Counted from the stretch's first letter, positions 18,089 through 26,247 are shown. The stretch is 64,000 bases of DNA from Planctomycetaceae bacterium (GCA_027487775.1 JAIYCY010000023.1:184049-248048); one strand, 5' to 3'. The notes: generated from the sequence alone by a model not told the origin. Numbers and translations are program-made.

Positions 18089-18772
18089 CTAGGCATTCGC
18101 CATCGACTTCTTCCCCGTCGGACAGTCCTCGCGAAGCTGGCAATTTGGGCAATCGGGCGACCTGGCTTTGCATACCGCCCGCCCGTGATGGATCAGCAGG
18201 TGGCTGAACATCGTCCACTCCTCCTGCGGAACGATGGGGATCAGATCTTCCTCGATTTTGACCGCGTCGCTCGGATGTTTGGTCAGTCCGAGTCGATTCG
18301 ACAATCGCGTGACGTGCGTATCCACCGTCACGCCCGCGTTGATGCCGAAGGCATTGCCCAGCACGACATTGGCAGTCTTTCGTCCGACGCCGGCGAGTTT
18401 GACGAGTTGGTCCATCGTCTGTGGGACATGGCCCTGATGTTCGTCGATCAGCGCGCGGGCCATGGCTTGGATCGACTTGGCTTTGTTGCGGTAAAACCCG
18501 GTCGATCGAATGTCTTCTTCGAGGGTTTCGGGTTTGGCATCGGCGTAATGCCGGGGCGTCGGGTACTTTTTGAAGAGCGACTTCGTGACGATGTTGACGC
18601 GTTCGTCGGTGCATTGGGCGGACAGAATGGTGGCGACGATCAATTCCAGCGGCGAGCTGAAATCGAGGGAACATTTCGCATGAGGATAGAGTTTTTTGAG
18701 CGTGGGCAGGACGCGCGCAACGCGTTCGCGTCGCGTGATCATCGTCTTGGAGATCTTGACGGATTTTGCCAT
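18089..18772 (-). CDS. nth: Endonuclease III
   Basis: This 227-residue protein belongs to the HhH-GPD base-excision repair family. It contains 'ILSAQCTDERVNIVT', the helix-hairpin-helix 'LVKLAGVGRKTANVVLGNAF' with the catalytic Lys, and 'VDTHVTRLSNRLGL' with the catalytic Asp. The C-terminal cluster C-x6-C-x2-C-x5-C ('CKARSPDCPNCQLREDC') binds the [4Fe-4S] centre. It removes oxidised pyrimidines and nicks abasic sites. The length is normal. The gene lies upstream of the ribosomal operon but that operon has its own promoter. Confidence 0.97.
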   Translation of the reverse strand: MAKSVKISKTMITRRERVARVLPTLKKLYPHAKCSLDFSSPLELIVATILSAQCTDERVNIVTKSLFKKYPTPRHYADAKPETLEEDIRSTGFYRNKAKSIQAMARALIDEHQGHVPQTMDQLVKLAGVGRKTANVVLGNAFGINAGVTVDTHVTRLSNRLGLTKHPSDAVKIEEDLIPIVPQEEWTMFSHLLIHHGRAVCKARSPDCPNCQLREDCPTGKKSMANA

Positions 18773-18789
18773 GCGACGGGCGAAATGTC

Positions 18790-19683
18790 TTAGCCTTCGG
18801 CCCCGCCGAGTTCGCGATGGCGGAAGAGGATCAGTCCGACGCCCAGCGCTGCGGCGATGTAGAAGCCTGCGTAAAGTCCAGCGGCGGCGGTGCCCTGCCA
18901 GAGCTGGGCGACGGTCACGCCGGGGACTTCTGCAAAGGCTGTCCCGGGGATTTGTACGGTGGAATAGACGTTCAAATCGCGTTGATCAAATGCTGCGAGG
19001 TAGGGCAGGACCGTGGTCGCCACCGATCCGATCGCGCGCATCACGAGCGATCCGCCCTCGACGGCGGTATCGAGAAATCGCGCGAGGTTGCCCGCCAGAT
19101 AGATCAGCAGCACCGCCGGCAGATTCACGATGAAGCTGAACCGCGTCGAGATCGCCACGCTGATCGCCGCCAGCACGCTGACCTGCAGCCAGGTCAGCAA
19201 AAGTCCCGGGAAGATGCCTGCGATGTGCATCTGTCGGTGTTCGACGAGTTGCCTGATTTCGTGTTCAAAGATCGATTCGGTCCGCATCAGATAATCGGTG
19301 GGGATGCGTTGATGCACCGCCACCACCAGGACCGCGCCCATCGCCAGGATCGCGAGCAGTGCGCTGGCGCTCAGGCCGGCAAACTTGCCAGCGAGCACCT
19401 GCAGGCGACTGACCGGCTTGCTCATCAGCGTCAGCATCGTGCGGTCTTCGATCTCTTCATAAATCGACCGACTCGTGGCCAGCAGTGTGACGAGAAGCAC
19501 CAGCAGCAGGATGACATCGAGAGCGACGGATTTGTACATCCGCGTGTCCTCGCCGAGCGTGAAGAACGGCAGGGCGGCAAAAATGCCGAGGATCGCCGCC
19601 CCAACGACGATCGACAGCCAGAAGATCGGCTGAACCACGGCTTCCACGAAGGTGTGTCGAGCGATGACAAAGAGTCGATACAT
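18790..19683 (-). CDS. ABC-2-type transporter permease subunit
   Basis: This 297-residue protein begins 'MYRLFVIARHTFVEAV' and has about six membrane segments. 'SRSIYEEIEDRTMLTLMSKP' and 'VSRLQVLAGKFAGL' form the cytoplasmic coupling loop typical of ABC-2/NosY-like permeases. It would need an ATPase partner, which is not in the neighbourhood. The frame is open another 108 codons upstream through a low-complexity Arg/Gly stretch; I place the start at the ATG at 19683, where family similarity begins. It is 17 bases upstream of nth on the same strand. The transported substrate is unknown. Confidence 0.8.
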   Translation of the reverse strand: MYRLFVIARHTFVEAVVQPIFWLSIVVGAAILGIFAALPFFTLGEDTRMYKSVALDVILLLVLLVTLLATSRSIYEEIEDRTMLTLMSKPVSRLQVLAGKFAGLSASALLAILAMGAVLVVAVHQRIPTDYLMRTESIFEHEIRQLVEHRQMHIAGIFPGLLLTWLQVSVLAAISVAISTRFSFIVNLPAVLLIYLAGNLARFLDTAVEGGSLVMRAIGSVATTVLPYLAAFDQRDLNVYSTVQIPGTAFAEVPGVTVAQLWQGTAAAGLYAGFYIAAALGVGLILFRHRELGGAEG

Positions 19684-20290
19684 GTCAGATCCGTGCGGTA
19701 AAAACGACTGAATTCCAAAGACAAACACTTCCAACACCGCCCGCCCACAAGAGGCACATGACCCGGGCGTTTGATTCAGACGCTGGATTCGGGCGCTTGA
19801 TTCGCGCGTCTGGTCCGGCTGTCTGCGAGCGACATAAGAGTGTACGCCCGCCATCGCCCCGCGGAAAGTTCCCGGCGACCACGCGTCCGTTTTCCGTCCG
19901 CCGTCTCTACGCCGTCCGCCGTCTCTACGCCGGCCGCCGTCTCTACGCCGTCTGTCGCGAGTCCGTTCGGTCATGCCATCCTCCACCCCAACCCGCGCGC
20001 TGCGCACATGCGTCCGCAGTCGCGCAGCGCAAAATCGGATTCCTGATCAGATTCATCAAATTTCCAGCCCAAACCCCCGCCCAACCCCCGCCAACGCCTC
20101 GAAATCAAATCCTTCCCGACCCGTTCAGGCGAGTTCGAATCGTGCAAAGGTGCATGTGGCCACACGCTCGCGCACACATTCATCGCGCGCCAACGCCAAC
20201 ATGGGCCCACTCGCGCACAAAGTACCTTTGCCATGAACAACGATCGCTCATGAATGCAAATGCAGGTCACAACCTCCGGTTAGGCGCCGA
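19684..20290. other. 600-bp stretch without a gene; contains an 18-bp repeat
   Basis: Nothing recognisable is encoded here, although long Arg/Pro-rich frames run across it on both strands because of high GC. It holds an 18-bp tandem repeat (19903-19956) and, near 19770-19810, loosely repeated TTGATTCGG/CGCGCGTCTGG-like words. It should contain the promoter of the permease gene. Confidence 0.6.
19903..19956. repeat. 18-bp tandem repeat, 3 copies
   Basis: Units GTCTCTACGCCGTCCGCC, with one to three changes, start at 19903, 19921 and 19939. They lie in non-coding DNA upstream of the permease gene. Confidence 0.95.
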
Positions 20291-20330
20291 TTGGCATAAC
20301 TTGCCAATTCCCGCCAGTCACAGCTATCAT
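20291..20330 (+). promoter_or_regulatory. parDE promoter with palindromic operator
   Basis: A perfect inverted repeat TTGGCA-TAACT-TGCCAA occupies 20291-20307. Its right arm overlaps a possible -35 box (TTGCCA, 20301-20306), with TATCAT at 20325-20330 as -10 after 18 bases. The position just before the antitoxin start suits autorepression by the ParD ribbon-helix-helix protein. Confidence 0.6.
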
Positions 20331-20336
20331 CAAGGC

Positions 20337-20693
20337 ATGGCCACCAGGCAAGTCACGCGCAATATTGCGCTCACCCCGCATTTGGATGAGTTCGTCAAGC
20401 AGAAGGTCGAATCCGGGCGATACCAGTCCGCCAGTGAAGTCGTCCGCGAAGGGCTCCGGCTGATGGAACAGGCGGAGCGGGAGCGGCAGTCAGCACTCAT
20501 GGACGTTCGGCGAGAGATTCGCGAGGGCTATCTGCAGGTGAAGGCGGGTCAGACCGTCGACGCGGGGGAAGTTCTCCGAGAGATAAGCGTTATGAGCAGA
20601 GAGGGTCGTAGAAGCGCCAAGCTCCGTTCAAGGGCCAACTCAAAACCCAGTTCGAAGCCTCAAATAAAATCCAACATGAAACCGGGACGATGA
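20337..20693 (+). CDS. parD: ParD-family antitoxin (ribbon-helix-helix)
   Basis: This 118-residue protein begins 'MATRQVTRNIALTPHLDEFV' and continues 'KQKVESGRYQSASEVVREGL', the ParD/CopG-type DNA-binding domain. ParD normally has about 80-95 residues; here a basic Ser/Lys-rich tail follows residue 90. The N-terminal domain should dimerise on the operator upstream, and the C-terminal part should wrap and neutralise the toxin. The frame is open to 19758, but the family start and the promoter position fix the ATG at 20337. The stop overlaps the toxin start by four bases (ATGA), so production is coupled. Confidence 0.9.
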   Translation: MATRQVTRNIALTPHLDEFVKQKVESGRYQSASEVVREGLRLMEQAERERQSALMDVRREIREGYLQVKAGQTVDAGEVLREISVMSREGRRSAKLRSRANSKPSSKPQIKSNMKPGR

Positions 20694-21004
20694 GAAGGCA
20701 CTATCGACTCTCCCGGGCGGCACGCATCGACCTGATGCAAATCTGGAACCATCTCGCCGAGACGGCGTCGTTCGATGTCGCCGACAAGGTCATAGCGGAT
20801 CTGGACGCCGGCATGGAGGAACTCGCTCGGGTCCCGTCTCTCGGCCATGTCCGTCCCGATCTCACGGATGATCCGGTCAAGTTTTATCTCGTGCATCGTT
20901 ACTTCATCGTCTTCGTACCCAAGATGAAGCCCGGGGGCCCGCCACTGGGCATTGTCCGCGTGCTCCACAGCGCTCGTAACGTGAAGGCGATACTTGACGA
21001 TTGA
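20690..21004 (+). CDS. parE: ParE/RelE-superfamily toxin
   Basis: This 104-residue protein fits the ParE length. 'YRLSRAARIDLMQIWNHLAE' at the start, 'LGHVRPDLTDDPVKFYLVHR' in the middle and 'YFIVFVPK...IVRVLHSARN' at the end follow the ParE pattern. ParE toxins inhibit DNA gyrase, whereas RelE relatives cleave mRNA; the Ala-Asp near the start and the 'VLHSARN' ending favour ParE. It overlaps parD by four bases, the normal antitoxin-first order. Confidence 0.88.
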   Translation: MRRHYRLSRAARIDLMQIWNHLAETASFDVADKVIADLDAGMEELARVPSLGHVRPDLTDDPVKFYLVHRYFIVFVPKMKPGGPPLGIVRVLHSARNVKAILDD

Positions 21005-21130
21005 TTCCACGCCGCACTCCCCTCGTGCGTAAGGTCTTCAATTCAGTGTTGTCTAAGATCATCCTTGCGTTGAGATTCTGCCCATTCTGGCAATCTGTCA
21101 TCGGCGCGAGGACACTTCGAGAACCGGGTT

Positions 21131-21856
21131 TTAGACATGCGGCGAGAGGAGCGTGGTGAGGGTGTCGAGGTGGCCGCGCGGGTGCAGGGCGATGTAGTTG
21201 CCCCATGCGTCGGGGTGATGAAGTTCGCAGGGATACCGGGCGATGCAATGCCATGTATGCCCGCTGCCGTAGCGGACGAGGGGCGCCCATTGCGAGCAGA
21301 AGACGGCATAGCCCTCTTCGAGCAGGAGTTTGCCGATGGCGTGGTGGCCGAAGTGCTGCGGGCGGGTTTTGATCTCGTCGAACTCGCACATGATCACTTC
21401 CGGTGCGACGTCGAAGTTGTGACCCTTCAACACCTGCAGGTCAAAACCTTCCGTGTCGATCTTGAGATAGTCGATGTGCGTGATGCGGTGTTGTTGGATT
21501 TCGATGGCGAGCGTGGTGACGGGCACGGATTCGGCGGGCGTGTGCGAAGCCCGAAAGGGGACGAGCGATGCGATGCCGGTCGACTCGGGCGAGGTGTAAA
21601 ACTGTGCGGCCGACTGCACAACGTCCGCGACGGCGTGTTGCGAGAGGCTCAGCAGCGGATTGGGCAGGAGCGCGTTGAGCTTGGGATGCTTGGTGGAGTC
21701 CGGTTCATACGCAAAGACCCGCCAGGACTGTCGAAGGTAAGGTTTAAAGGATGATCCGGTGTGGGCCCCGACATCGATCATCAGACCGGTCCGCGGATGA
21801 CGAGCGAAGTAATCGGCGATAACGTGTGCTTCGTCATATTGAAGGGAAAGCGCCAT
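21131..21856 (-). CDS. FkbM-family methyltransferase
   Basis: This 241-residue protein contains 'GLMIDVGAHTGSSFKPYLRQ' (the AdoMet-binding loop), 'VFAYEPDS' (acidic residue binding the ribose) and 'YLKIDTEGFDLQVLKGH', the FkbM signature. FkbM-type enzymes O-methylate sugars or small molecules. I start it at the ATG at 21856, where similarity begins; the frame is open to a GTG at 21961. That start codon shares two bases with the start of the divergent neighbour, so the two promoters must lie inside each other's genes. The substrate is unknown; glycan methylation is the usual role. Confidence 0.85.
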   Translation of the reverse strand: MALSLQYDEAHVIADYFARHPRTGLMIDVGAHTGSSFKPYLRQSWRVFAYEPDSTKHPKLNALLPNPLLSLSQHAVADVVQSAAQFYTSPESTGIASLVPFRASHTPAESVPVTTLAIEIQQHRITHIDYLKIDTEGFDLQVLKGHNFDVAPEVIMCEFDEIKTRPQHFGHHAIGKLLLEEGYAVFCSQWAPLVRYGSGHTWHCIARYPCELHHPDAWGNYIALHPRGHLDTLTTLLSPHV

Positions 21857-22577
21857 GGCCGAGATGTTACCGGGAGAATCGGGTGAGAACGAGGCGGGCT
21901 TTGCGCGGTACATCAAGCGATTCTGCGTCGGCGGGCGTGAGATGAAGTTTTTCTTCGCCACGCCCGAGGCGCGCGATTGGTACGACCCGGTGAAGCCCTA
22001 CACGCAAATGGAGTATGCGTGGGTCGAAGAGCATCTCGATCTGCGCGGGCAGGTCGTGCTGGACGTGGGGACGCATCACGGGCATTACGCGACGCTGCTG
22101 GGGAAGATGGGTCCGCGGCGGCTGGTGTGTGTGGATGCGGTGGAGCAGAACCTGGAGATCGCGCGATTGAATCTCGCGCTCAATGAGATCGATGCGGATC
22201 TGGTGCACGCCGCCATCACGACGCGCAACGGGCCGGTGCAGTTCACAGGCGACACCAACGGCCGGGTGGTGGAGCGGGGCGTGGTGGAGGTCAGCGGGAT
22301 GCGTTTACCGACGCTCGCGCCGGATGCGACGGTCGTAAAGCTCGACATTGAGGGCGAGGAGTTTCGCGTGCTGCCGGACCAGTTGGATGAGATGAAGGGC
22401 GTGCATACGTGGATCATCGAGATCCATCCGTGGAAGACGCGCGATCCGCAGGCGCTCATGCCGCTCCTGACCGCCCGCTTCGACGTGCTATGGGTCAACC
22501 GAACGGCGATGCGCGTCGAGAAATATCCGATCGATGCCGACTGGTCGGTGCACACGACCGTGATCTGCCGGCGATGA
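21855..22577 (+). CDS. FkbM-family methyltransferase
   Basis: This protein has up to 240 residues. It contains 'QVVLDVGTHHGHYATLLGKM' (AdoMet site), 'VCVDAVEQNLEIARLNLALN' and 'DATVVKLDIEGEEFRVL', the FkbM-type core. GAAGGGAA precedes the ATG at 21855 at a suitable distance; an in-frame ATG at 21942 is an alternative that would avoid overlap with the divergent gene. It is a second, clearly different FkbM-type enzyme next to the one on the other strand. The pair may act on the same surface glycan, but no glycosyltransferase lies next to them. Confidence 0.85.
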   Translation: MAEMLPGESGENEAGFARYIKRFCVGGREMKFFFATPEARDWYDPVKPYTQMEYAWVEEHLDLRGQVVLDVGTHHGHYATLLGKMGPRRLVCVDAVEQNLEIARLNLALNEIDADLVHAAITTRNGPVQFTGDTNGRVVERGVVEVSGMRLPTLAPDATVVKLDIEGEEFRVLPDQLDEMKGVHTWIIEIHPWKTRDPQALMPLLTARFDVLWVNRTAMRVEKYPIDADWSVHTTVICRR

Positions 22578-22791
22578 CGTGCGGACATGCATCTGCCGAC
22601 AGCATTCATCGCACCAAACTGCAAACGCTCGCAGCGATTCCATTTTTGCACCACCAATCCCACCACGGCCACAGTGATCGTGATACGTCGATGGCCAAGT
22701 TCGTCTGTAGTGACATGACTGTGATCCTGTTTCGAAACCCGCACACCGAACGGGATTGGGCTATTCCAGTTGTTCGCAGTGTCTCCACAAA

Positions 22792-23892
22792 TCACTTACA
22801 TCTATCCACTAGATTGGGTTGAATTGTTGTCTTGACAATTGAACAAACAAACGAACTGTAGATTTCTCTATCGTAGTCGACATGTTCGCCGGGGATAGTT
22901 ACCGCGCATTCAACAGTCCACAAAATGTCGCAGGGCAGGATTTGAGACGCTTCAGCATTTGCCTCTAACCAAGGGGATGTGCCGCAGTCCCAACGATCGA
23001 CGGGTATGAGTTGCCCTCGCTCGATCAAGCGGCAGCGAATCAATGCAGTAATGACTGCTGGTCCACTCCTCTGCCTTTCGTAATAAAGGCAACGAGGCTC
23101 ATGATCAAAAATCACTTCACCGGAAGGTTGCACTTGGAAAGTCGCGCCGTTAATGACATGCGGCACAAATTTTGTGCTATTTTCAAATCGATGTCCGACA
23201 AATTCTTGTCGAAGAAAGTTTAACGACAGACGCTCAATCCGTATCGGAAGAAGTGATTCATCATCGAGATTGTTATTATCGATATTGTGGCGAAGTTTAC
23301 GGGCCTCGTCGCAGAGCTCGCGAATCAGCTGCTGTGTTTGAGATCTTTCGTGTGTCCAACGAAACTCGCCATGAGACTTCGGATACTTCGCGATTTCATC
23401 TTTCAGGTAAATCTTGAGTTCGTTCTGCTCTCCGAACGCCCTTTTATCCTGTGAGGCGAGGATAACAGACCCGTTGAATTTCTGCCATGCGTAACGCGCA
23501 GATAACCAGACCTTCGTGTCACGATACCCTTGCTGGTTGTCATTCTTGCCGAAGCACGGAGGTAGGCCGCCGCGAGTCCGCGAGTCGAGTTCCTCATCCG
23601 TGTAGACCTTTCGGATGATCTGTACATCAAGTTCGTCGAACTGACGCGCGCGTTCATCTGTACGGTAGTAAAGAGATTTCGATGGTGCTTCAATGCATTC
23701 ATCTACGTTTTCTGATGGTGGCGGTTTCTCTTGTATTTGCTGATCGTGTTCGAAAATCACAATTTCGGGAACGACCACCTGCAGTAAGCCTTCCTTGACA
23801 TATGGTCGAATAAAATCTTGGAAGGACCGACATGAAAAATCGTACACAAGAAAGCCGGTGTCTAGCACGATCGTTACCATATTGGATGTCAT
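22792..23892 (-). CDS. PIN-domain protein of the DUF4935 type
   Basis: This protein has about 366 residues. The N-terminal 'MVTIVLDTGFLVYDF' gives the first acidic residue of a PIN-like nuclease, 'VVVPEIVIFEHDQQI' the second, and 'GYRDTKVWLSA' with 'VILASQDKRAFGE' the third and fourth. This spacing matches PIN domains of the DUF4935 kind, which are putative metal-dependent ribonucleases. The C-terminal 170 residues are unlike anything I know. The gene is clearly less GC-rich than its surroundings and uses rare codons, suggesting recent transfer. Three Met codons at 23931, 23892 and 23880 could serve as start; none has a good ribosome binding site. Confidence 0.7.
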   Translation of the reverse strand: MTSNMVTIVLDTGFLVYDFSCRSFQDFIRPYVKEGLLQVVVPEIVIFEHDQQIQEKPPPSENVDECIEAPSKSLYYRTDERARQFDELDVQIIRKVYTDEELDSRTRGGLPPCFGKNDNQQGYRDTKVWLSARYAWQKFNGSVILASQDKRAFGEQNELKIYLKDEIAKYPKSHGEFRWTHERSQTQQLIRELCDEARKLRHNIDNNNLDDESLLPIRIERLSLNFLRQEFVGHRFENSTKFVPHVINGATFQVQPSGEVIFDHEPRCLYYERQRSGPAVITALIRCRLIERGQLIPVDRWDCGTSPWLEANAEASQILPCDILWTVECAVTIPGEHVDYDREIYSSFVCSIVKTTIQPNLVDRCK

Positions 23893-24053
23893 AATGATAT
23901 GACAAGTCAAATGCAATGAAATTGAATGCATTCACTCTGTCGGGATCTTGATTGGCGAGTCGCTTAGCACCTGTCCCCACTCTTTCGCGCGGCTGTAGGC
24001 GATGATGTATTGAATGCAGATAAAGTGCTTGTCTGCTATGGGCATCCAAGTCG

Positions 24054-24146
24054 CGTAGGGTGCATGCAATGCACCTTTGACGGCGCGATCATTTGACGGG
24101 GTGATGGGGTGGGGTGGGAATGATGGTGCGTTTCACGCACCCTACG
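24054..24146. mobile_element. 93-bp element bounded by 10-bp inverted repeats (REP- or MITE-like)
   Basis: CGTAGGGTGC at 24054-24063 and GCACCCTACG at 24137-24146 are perfect inverted repeats. Each end also carries its own small hairpin: GGTGCAT-GCA-ATGCACC (24059-24075) and GGTGCGT-TTC-ACGCACC (24125-24141). Words of the GTAGGGTGCG...CGCACCCTAC type are widespread as REP/MITE-like repeats in bacterial genomes. No transposase is nearby. Confidence 0.6.
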
Positions 24147-24334
24147 AGCTTCCGGTGAGGATACCCGCCAGCGACAGGGCGTCCATAGACCCACGTCATC
24201 AGCCACCCCAAGCCGGCCACCGCACCGGCCCTCGCGTCGCGCCGACAGACGAACGGCAACTCCCCGACGTGCACCCGCAAGGGCAGTCGTGAATCTCTAC
24301 CCATCGCTCCGGGGAAACGGAAAACATGTCCGGG

Positions 24335-24462
24335 AAGACTTAATACCTGTCCGGAGAATCTTATTACCTGTCCGGAGAGACTTAATACCTGTCGTAAGGA
24401 ACTTATTACCTGTCTGGAGAGACTTAATACCTGTCGTAAGGGACTTAATACCTGTCCGGAAA
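24335..24462 (+). repeat. 21-bp tandem repeat, 6 copies
   Basis: Six units with exact 21-bp period (anchor word AATACCTG or ATTACCTG at 24342, 24363, 24384, 24405, 24426 and 24447) are variants of GACTTAATACCTGTCCGGAGA. A frame from GTG 24289 stays open through the array and would encode seven-residue repeats of the R-D-L-I-P-V type (87 residues in total), but nothing else supports translation. Confidence 0.95.
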
Positions 24463-24505
24463 AGTCCGGGAATATTTGGGCCGCCGGCGATCGCGGGAAT
24501 CGCTG

Positions 24506-24790
24506 TTTTTATGGGGGCGGGGGAAGAACGGGGTTTGGGGGATAGGGGGTAGGGTGTGGGGAGGGACGGGGGATGGGGGGTGGGGTTTGGGGAATATGTG
24601 CGCGGTGGCTCGTCCTATACCCCATCGTCTTCTTCCCATACCCCATCCCCAACACCCGATACCCCGTCTGCATCGTCCCATACCCGATCCCCGACACGTC
24701 ATGCCCTTTCCGCGTCTTCGCAGACCCCATCCCCCAAACCCCACCCCCCCCCGTCCCCATCGTCCCATCCCCCATCCCCGACACCCCATG
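24506..24790. other. G-rich then C-rich tract upstream of nusB (possible G-quadruplex and large stem)
   Basis: From about 24506 to 24600 the plus strand carries more than ten runs of three or more G. From about 24610 to 24790 it switches to repeated CCCATACCCCATC-like words with many C-runs. The first part could form G-quadruplexes on the plus strand and the second on the minus strand, and the two parts could pair with each other. It reads like expanded degenerate repeats of about 20 bp. Confidence 0.7.
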
Positions 24791-24877
24791 CGCCTAGCTC
24801 CCAGCAGCGCGTGGGGGGCGATGGGTGTGGGTGGGGTTGGTTTCAATCGGGAAAACGGGGATGTAGAGTGGGGGGTG

Positions 24878-25333
24878 ATGTCTCCTCATGAATATCGACG
24901 GGTGTTGTTGCAGGTGTTGTTTGCGTTTGACGCGCAGAAGGACGGCGCGGGGGTTGGGCCGGACCTTGCGCGGGGTGTGGCGGAGGGTGCTTGGGCGGAA
25001 TCGAAGCGGGGTGAGTCGCGTGAGGCGGTATTGAGTCGGGTGGTGAGGCAGTCGCTCGAGGCTTGGGGGCAGCGGGAGCATTCGGACGCGTGGGCGATGC
25101 GATTGGCGCCGCAGTGGCCGACGCATCGTCAGCCGGCGGTGGATCGGGCGATTTTGCGGTTGGGAGTATGGGAGATGACGCACGAATCGACGCCGGCGGC
25201 GGTGGTGATTGATGAGTGCGTTGACTTGGCGAAGGAGTTCAGCACGACGGAGAGTCCGTCGTTTGTGAATGGTGTGCTGGATGCGATTCGGAAGGAGATC
25301 GAGTTGATGAAGTCGGGATTGCCGGCGACGTGA
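24878..25333 (+). CDS. nusB: Transcription antitermination factor NusB
   Basis: This 151-residue protein has the all-helical NusB pattern: '[17 protein letters not shown]' at the start, '[17 protein letters not shown]' in the middle and '[20 protein letters not shown]' plus 'NGVLDAI' at the end. It binds boxA RNA with NusE (uS10) to promote full-length rRNA synthesis. The open frame extends 134 codons upstream through the G/C-skewed tract, but family length and similarity put the start at the ATG at 24878, just after a G-run that may serve for ribosome binding. Confidence 0.93.
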   Translation: MSPHEYRRVLLQVLFAFDAQKDGAGVGPDLARGVAEGAWAESKRGESREAVLSRVVRQSLEAWGQREHSDAWAMRLAPQWPTHRQPAVDRAILRLGVWEMTHESTPAAVVIDECVDLAKEFSTTESPSFVNGVLDAIRKEIELMKSGLPAT

Positions 25334-25455
25334 GGTCGGGGGGCTGGGTGGATGTGATGGGGCGTGGGTGTGTGGTGTGGTGTGGGTGGGTTCGGGTGAG
25401 GGTGTTGTGTGGGTGGGCGTGGTGCTGATGTCGAGATTGGATCGGACGAGGGAAG

Positions 25456-26247
25456 ATGACGAGTCTTGAGGGAGCACAGTGCGTGATACCGGCGATCCTG
25501 GCGCGGCGGCGCAGGATTCAGGTGGTGCTGCTGAAGCGTGACCTGCCGGAGTCGCGGGCGCAGGATGTCCTGGAGGCGGCGGAGTCGTGTGGGGTTCCGG
25601 TGCGTCGGGTGGAGGGGAGCGAATTGGACGCGGTGGCGCACGGCAAGAGTCATGGGGGCGTGGTGGCGATTTGTTCTACGCTTCCGCATACGACGGAGGA
25701 TGAGCTGGAGGAGATGCTGGATCGTGTGCGTGATCCGTTGTTGTTGCTGCTCGAGGGTGTGGATGATGATCGGAATCTGGGGTTTACGTTGCGGACGGCG
25801 GAGTCGATGGGGGTGCTCGCGGTGCTGGTGAAGAAGCACGTGTGGGATTTTGATGAGACGGAGGTGGCACGGAGCAGCAGCGGAGCGTATGAGCGATTGC
25901 CGCTGGTGCGATTTGAGTCGGTGGATGTGCTGATGAGGCTGAAGCGTCGGGGGATTTTGGTGTATGGGTGTTTGGCGGGGGTGAGGCGGAGCGTGTTTGA
26001 GGAGGATTTGAGTTGTGGCGTGTTGTTGGCGGTGGGTGGAGAGAAGCGTGGATTGAGTGGAGCGGTGCGTGATGTGTGTGATGGTTTTGTGACGATTCCG
26101 ACGGTGGGCGGGGCGAGCAGCTTGAGTTTGAGTCATGCGGGAGCGATTTTGCTGGGCGAGGCGATGCGTCAGCGGCACGCGAAGCAGATGCGACTGAGGC
26201 GGGGCTTGGAGAATGGGCCGGGAGATGCGGGTGTGGAAATCGCCTGA
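25456..26247 (+). CDS. SpoU/TrmH-family RNA 2'-O-methyltransferase
   Basis: This 263-residue protein has the small N-terminal substrate-binding domain (to about residue 85) and the SPOUT catalytic domain. Motif 1 is 'GVDDDRNLGFTLRTAESM', motif 2 'LLAVGGEKRGLS' and motif 3 'IPTVGGASSLSLSHAGAILL'. The order and length resemble RlmB-type 23S rRNA methyltransferases, though motif 3 has S-L-S-L-S in place of the usual S-L-N-V-S. It acts in rRNA or tRNA modification in the cytoplasm. It follows nusB on the same strand after 122 bases, a sensible pairing of RNA-processing genes. Confidence 0.9.
   Translation: MTSLEGAQCVIPAILARRRRIQVVLLKRDLPESRAQDVLEAAESCGVPVRRVEGSELDAVAHGKSHGGVVAICSTLPHTTEDELEEMLDRVRDPLLLLLEGVDDDRNLGFTLRTAESMGVLAVLVKKHVWDFDETEVARSSSGAYERLPLVRFESVDVLMRLKRRGILVYGCLAGVRRSVFEEDLSCGVLLAVGGEKRGLSGAVRDVCDGFVTIPTVGGASSLSLSHAGAILLGEAMRQRHAKQMRLRRGLENGPGDAGVEIA

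Larger units (their letters stand above)
23893..24877. other. 1-kb accessory intergenic region with stacked repeats
   Basis: This stretch holds, in order: a short minus-strand frame at 23932-24045 (37 residues from ATG, starting M-P-I-A-D-K-H-F, open further upstream and of coding-like composition, possibly the end of a decayed gene); an inverted-repeat element (24054-24146); a 21-bp repeat array (24335-24462); and a G-rich then C-rich tract (24506-24790). No complete recognisable gene is present. The nusB promoter should lie in its right part. Confidence 0.6.

Noticed and set aside
19758..20336. N-terminal extension of the parD frame (193 codons)
   Set aside because: Low-complexity, contains the 18-bp repeat and the palindromic operator; ParD proteins start at the equivalent of 20337.
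24335..24462. CRISPR array
   Set aside because: The 21-bp units are contiguous without spacers and no cas gene is nearby.
24476..24877. N-terminal extension of the nusB frame (134 codons)
   Set aside because: It is translated from the G-rich/C-rich tract as Pro/His/Arg low complexity; NusB family length and similarity begin at 24878.
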